Shown here in pieces: positions 61,426 to 64,000 of a stretch of 64,000 nt of DNA; position 1 is the first letter of the stretch; the number at the start of each line of letters is the position of its first letter. Origin of the DNA: Perspicuibacillus lycopersici (GTDB lineage Bacteria > Bacillota > Bacilli > Bacillales > Caldibacillaceae). The notes below the pieces were generated by a model. That model was not told the origin of the DNA, made no database searches, and worked only from the letters and a program-made list of their open reading frames with translations. The stretch is taken from positions 1-64,000 of the forward strand of contig NZ_JAOUSF010000005.1 of the NCBI RefSeq assembly GCF_025660475.1, given 5' to 3'. A program made the translations under genes and the position numbers.

Positions 61426-61958
61426 CATTTTGGAAAATTTGCTGCAGACAAATATCTTTCCTTTATTATATTTTGGTGATGCATTTCATGCCCTGCGATG
61501 ATATATGCTTGAGCACGAACCGTAACACGATAGCCGTTTGCATTTCCTAGCTTTAACCAATCAGTGGGTTGCAATGTTTTAATTAACTGAAGTGTTGCCT
61601 GTCTTACTGATAAGAAATTATTTAGTAACTGTTCCATCGATTGATTATTAAAATTTGCGGTTTCTACAAATAAATTTTCATCGTGACCAGGTAGTGGCTT
61701 CGTTTCCCCACGTGCAATACAAAAAAGCCGATAACTTAAATAGCGTTCTGTATCTGTTATATGTCCTAAAACCTCTTTCATACTCCATTTATTCGGGCTA
61801 TAGCGAAAGGTTGCTTGCTTCTCTGTTAAATGCTCGAATAATTCTTTAGTTTGTTTCCGTTGGACTTCTAGACGCTCCAAAAGATTTCCGTCTGAAACTA
61901 ATCGAATATATGGTTCGTAATAGGGAGCATATTCCCCAACCGCTGGTACTTGTAGCAT
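61425..61958 (-). CDS. DinB-family metal-binding protein
   Basis: A 177-residue four-helix DinB protein. The His triad for the metal is His66 (EVLGHITDTERYL), His157 and His161 (AGHEMHHQN). The DinB/YfiT group includes thiol-transferases and putative detoxifying enzymes; this one is of unknown substrate. It is 16 bases downstream of the nucleotidyltransferase gene and probably co-transcribed with it. Confidence 0.85.
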   Translation of the reverse strand: MLQVPAVGEYAPYYEPYIRLVSDGNLLERLEVQRKQTKELFEHLTEKQATFRYSPNKWSMKEVLGHITDTERYLSYRLFCIARGETKPLPGHDENLFVETANFNNQSMEQLLNNFLSVRQATLQLIKTLQPTDWLKLGNANGYRVTVRAQAYIIAGHEMHHQNIIKERYLSAANFPK

Positions 61959-61974
61959 ACTTTTTTCTCTCCTT

Positions 61975-62703
61975 CTAATTTGAATTGCTTTTTCCTAACG
62001 AAAATCCAGCAAATAATGTTCCACCATATGGTTTTAGTACGTCTTGTACGAATGTAATAATTTCATTTTTCTTGCGATCCGTGTAATACGTATCAAATAC
62101 TTGTACAAAATGGGCAGCAAACAATGGATCATAGTGTTTTAAGGCGCGGACAGTCCATTTAGAGGTACCAATCCATTGCTGATTCGTCCGCAGCACAAAT
62201 TCACTTACCAGCTCTGCCAACTGGTTTGCAATAAAAAGTTCTTCCGCTCGGTTTGAGCAACCGATGAAATCATCTAATGCATCTGTAATAAAGTAGCGTT
62301 TCAACATAATCGTATGTAACGTCCACTTTTCTGGACCATTTGCTAGCAATTCATCCGCTTCTCTTTTAATATTCGTAATAATGCCCTCATCCTTTAAAAT
62401 AATGCCCTCAGCAACCATATTCGGTAACGATGGTCTTGCCCTTTTATAATCATTTTCAAAATATTGCTTGTAAGACATTTTATTATGTACAAACGCTTCG
62501 ATTGCCCAACCAAATTCGATAAAGGATTCCCGATAGGAAGTCGGAAATTGCTGATCAAAAATGACAATATCTAAATCGGATTTATCGGTAGCCTCACCAC
62601 GAACAACGCTCCCTGCCAGTATTGCCCCTTGGCAATTTGGAAAATGAGAATCCACAAATTGTTTTGCGGCTTCTATTGGCTCAAATCGATTACTTTTCTC
62701 CAT
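61975..62703 (-). CDS. Nucleotidyltransferase-domain protein
   Basis: A 242-residue protein. AILAGSVVRGEATDKSDLDI has the GS motif (Gly31, Ser32) and the two metal Asp (43 and 45) of the polymerase-beta/KNT superfamily. The C-terminal part is helical (residues about 110-235), as in aminoglycoside or streptothricin-type nucleotidyltransferases. Substrate unknown. GGGGGAGG lies just before the ATG at 62703. It begins the two-gene unit with dinB. Confidence 0.8.
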   Translation of the reverse strand: MEKSNRFEPIEAAKQFVDSHFPNCQGAILAGSVVRGEATDKSDLDIVIFDQQFPTSYRESFIEFGWAIEAFVHNKMSYKQYFENDYKRARPSLPNMVAEGIILKDEGIITNIKREADELLANGPEKWTLHTIMLKRYFITDALDDFIGCSNRAEELFIANQLAELVSEFVLRTNQQWIGTSKWTVRALKHYDPLFAAHFVQVFDTYYTDRKKNEIITFVQDVLKPYGGTLFAGFSLGKSNSN

Positions 62704-62759
62704 TTCCTCCCCCACTTTCTACTTTTTTTAATTATAAAGTAACGAGCAGCTATTGAATA

Positions 62760-62796
62760 GCAAAAAAAAGCTCTACCATTTTTTATTGGTAGAGCA
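62760..62796 (-). terminator. Terminator of htpG
   Basis: On the minus strand GCTCTACCA pairs with TGGTAGAGC around an AT-rich loop, followed by eight T. Confidence 0.9.
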
Positions 62797-62803
62797 AATG
62801 TGA

Positions 62804-64000
62804 TTATACCATCACTTTACACATATCATTCGTAAATTCTACAGGGTCTTCAATTGGAAGCCCTTCAATCAATAATGCTTGATTGTAGAGGAGCTTCGTA
62901 TATAAATCTAGCTTTTCTTTATCTTTTTCAAAGGCAGATTTAAGTGATTCAAACACTTCATGCTTCGTATTAATTTCTAGTACTTTATCTGCTTTTACCT
63001 GTTGATTATTATTTGGCATTGCATTTAATACTTTTTCCATCTCAATCGTAATTTCTCCTTCTGTGGAGATACATACCGGATGTGTTTTCAGACGATGAGA
63101 TACCTTAACGTTTTTCACTTTGTCACCTAAAACGTTTTTCATGTAATCAAACAATTCGTTGTACTCTTTTTCTGCCGCTTCTTTTTCGGATTCCTTATTT
63201 TCCGATTCAATTCCTAAATCACTGCTTGATACAGATTTGAATTCTTTTTCTTGATAATTTAGTAGCATTTTTATCGCAAATTCATCAATGTCTTCTGTAA
63301 AGTACAGAATTTCAAAGCCTTTGTCTGCAACAAGCTCTGTTTGTGGTAGCTTTTCAATACGTTCATAAGATTCACCAGTGGCATAGTATATATATTTTTG
63401 ATCCGCTGGCATTCTTTCCACATATTCTGCTAATGTGACTAATTTCTTCTCTTTTGAGGAATAGAACATGAGTAAATCCTGTAATGTTTCTTTGTTTGCA
63501 CCAAAATCACTATAAACACCAAATTTTAACTGGCGGCCAAATGATGCATAAAACTTTTCAAATTTTTCACGTTCATTTTTCAGCATTGTTTCCAATTCAC
63601 GTTTTACTTTATTTTTAATGTTTTTGGCAATGAATTTCAATTGACGATCATGCTGTAGCATTTCTCTAGATATATTTAAGGAAAGATCCTCTGAGTCAAC
63701 CATACCTTTAACAAAACTGAAATAGTCTGGTAGGAGATCTGCACATTTGTTCATAATTAATACGCCATTGGAATAAAGCTCCAAGCCTTTTTCATATTCT
63801 GGCGTATAATAATCAAACGGTGTCTTTTCCGGAATATAAAGAATGGCATTGTAGCGAACCGTTCCGTCTACACTTAAATGAATATGTTTTAATGGCTTAT
63901 CAAAACCGTAGCGTTTTTCCTGATAAAAGTTTTCGTAATCTTCATCGGTTATTTCGCTTTTGTTTTTTCGCCATAGTGGTACCATGCTATTAATCGTTTC
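62804..64000 (-). CDS. htpG: Chaperone HtpG (Hsp90), 3' part only
   Basis: The middle and C-terminal part of an Hsp90 protein, open past the window end. [20 protein letters not shown] is the link after the ATPase domain, followed by [32 protein letters not shown] and a late [15 protein letters not shown] with the dimer-forming C-terminus. HtpG helps fold stressed proteins in the cytosol. The stop at 62804 is followed by a strong terminator. The start and ATPase domain lie beyond position 64000. Confidence 0.95.
   Translation of the reverse strand, partial: ETINSMVPLWRKNKSEITDEDYENFYQEKRYGFDKPLKHIHLSVDGTVRYNAILYIPEKTPFDYYTPEYEKGLELYSNGVLIMNKCADLLPDYFSFVKGMVDSEDLSLNISREMLQHDRQLKFIAKNIKNKVKRELETMLKNEREKFEKFYASFGRQLKFGVYSDFGANKETLQDLLMFYSSKEKKLVTLAEYVERMPADQKYIYYATGESYERIEKLPQTELVADKGFEILYFTEDIDEFAIKMLLNYQEKEFKSVSSSDLGIESENKESEKEAAEKEYNELFDYMKNVLGDKVKNVKVSHRLKTHPVCISTEGEITIEMEKVLNAMPNNNQQVKADKVLEINTKHEVFESLKSAFEKDKEKLDLYTKLLYNQALLIEGLPIEDPVEFTNDMCKVMV

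Overview
The window is about 64 kb of AT-rich DNA (roughly one third G+C by eye) from an endospore-forming member of the Bacillaceae or a close relative in the Bacillales. The evidence is strong GGAGG-type ribosome binding sites, SigA-like promoters, many rho-independent terminators, and spore genes (sspP, sspN, tlp, a cotM-like gene, a cotW/cotX-like pair, spoIIP). The block from the cotM-like gene to parC follows the Bacillus subtilis order cotM-sspP-citB-sspN-tlp-yneP-yneQ-plsY-yneT-parE-parC, with local insertions. I do not assign a genus.

Layout. 1-151: end of an rRNA operon (5S rRNA and its terminator). 0.2-8.2 kb: accessory genes (acetyltransferases, Nudix hydrolases, a DUF402 protein, lipoproteins), with a metallophosphoesterase gene broken by a nonsense codon and a decayed gene next to it. 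8.3-11.8 kb: a YceI protein, a MscS channel, a YodB/CatR-like HxlR regulator and a CatE-like dioxygenase; two copies of the same palindrome sit at the yceI and catE promoters. 12-18.7 kb: HtrA-type protease, TPP riboswitch with thiT, HAD phosphatase, M20 dipeptidase, histidine phosphatase. 18.9-41.3 kb: the conserved core (spore genes, relP, tRNA-Lys, aconitase, fbpB-like gene, double AAA ATPase, yneP, yneQ, yidC, spoIIP, plsY, cotX/cotW, yneT, parE, parC). 41.5-48.4 kb: staygreen-domain protein, VOC protein, DMT transporter, an unknown membrane protein, an ankyrin protein of foreign composition, and decayed reading frames. 48.5-57.2 kb: mostly minus-strand accessory genes (ABC-F protein with a leader, a TIR-like protein with an overlapping small gene, a zincin, MFS exporter, GNATs). 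57.3-64 kb: SLC13 permease, YrzB, YeiH exporter, DinB, nucleotidyltransferase and the 3' part of htpG.

Three places look most rewarding. (1) A 96-codon membrane-peptide gene just upstream of yidC has the layout of the MifM arrest leader: its 3' end can base-pair with the yidC Shine-Dalgarno, six bases past an acidic DDGEE stretch. (2) The ABC-F gene is preceded by a complete attenuator: promoter, 43-codon leader peptide with its own Shine-Dalgarno, a 10-bp long-range stem that closes the leader gene and includes its stop codon, and an intrinsic terminator before the structural gene. (3) A TIR-like domain protein with a possible C-terminal sensor domain overlaps a 57-codon gene for a lysine-rich protein in a self-contained transcription unit, a candidate defence module. 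All calls come from reading the sequence without database searches.
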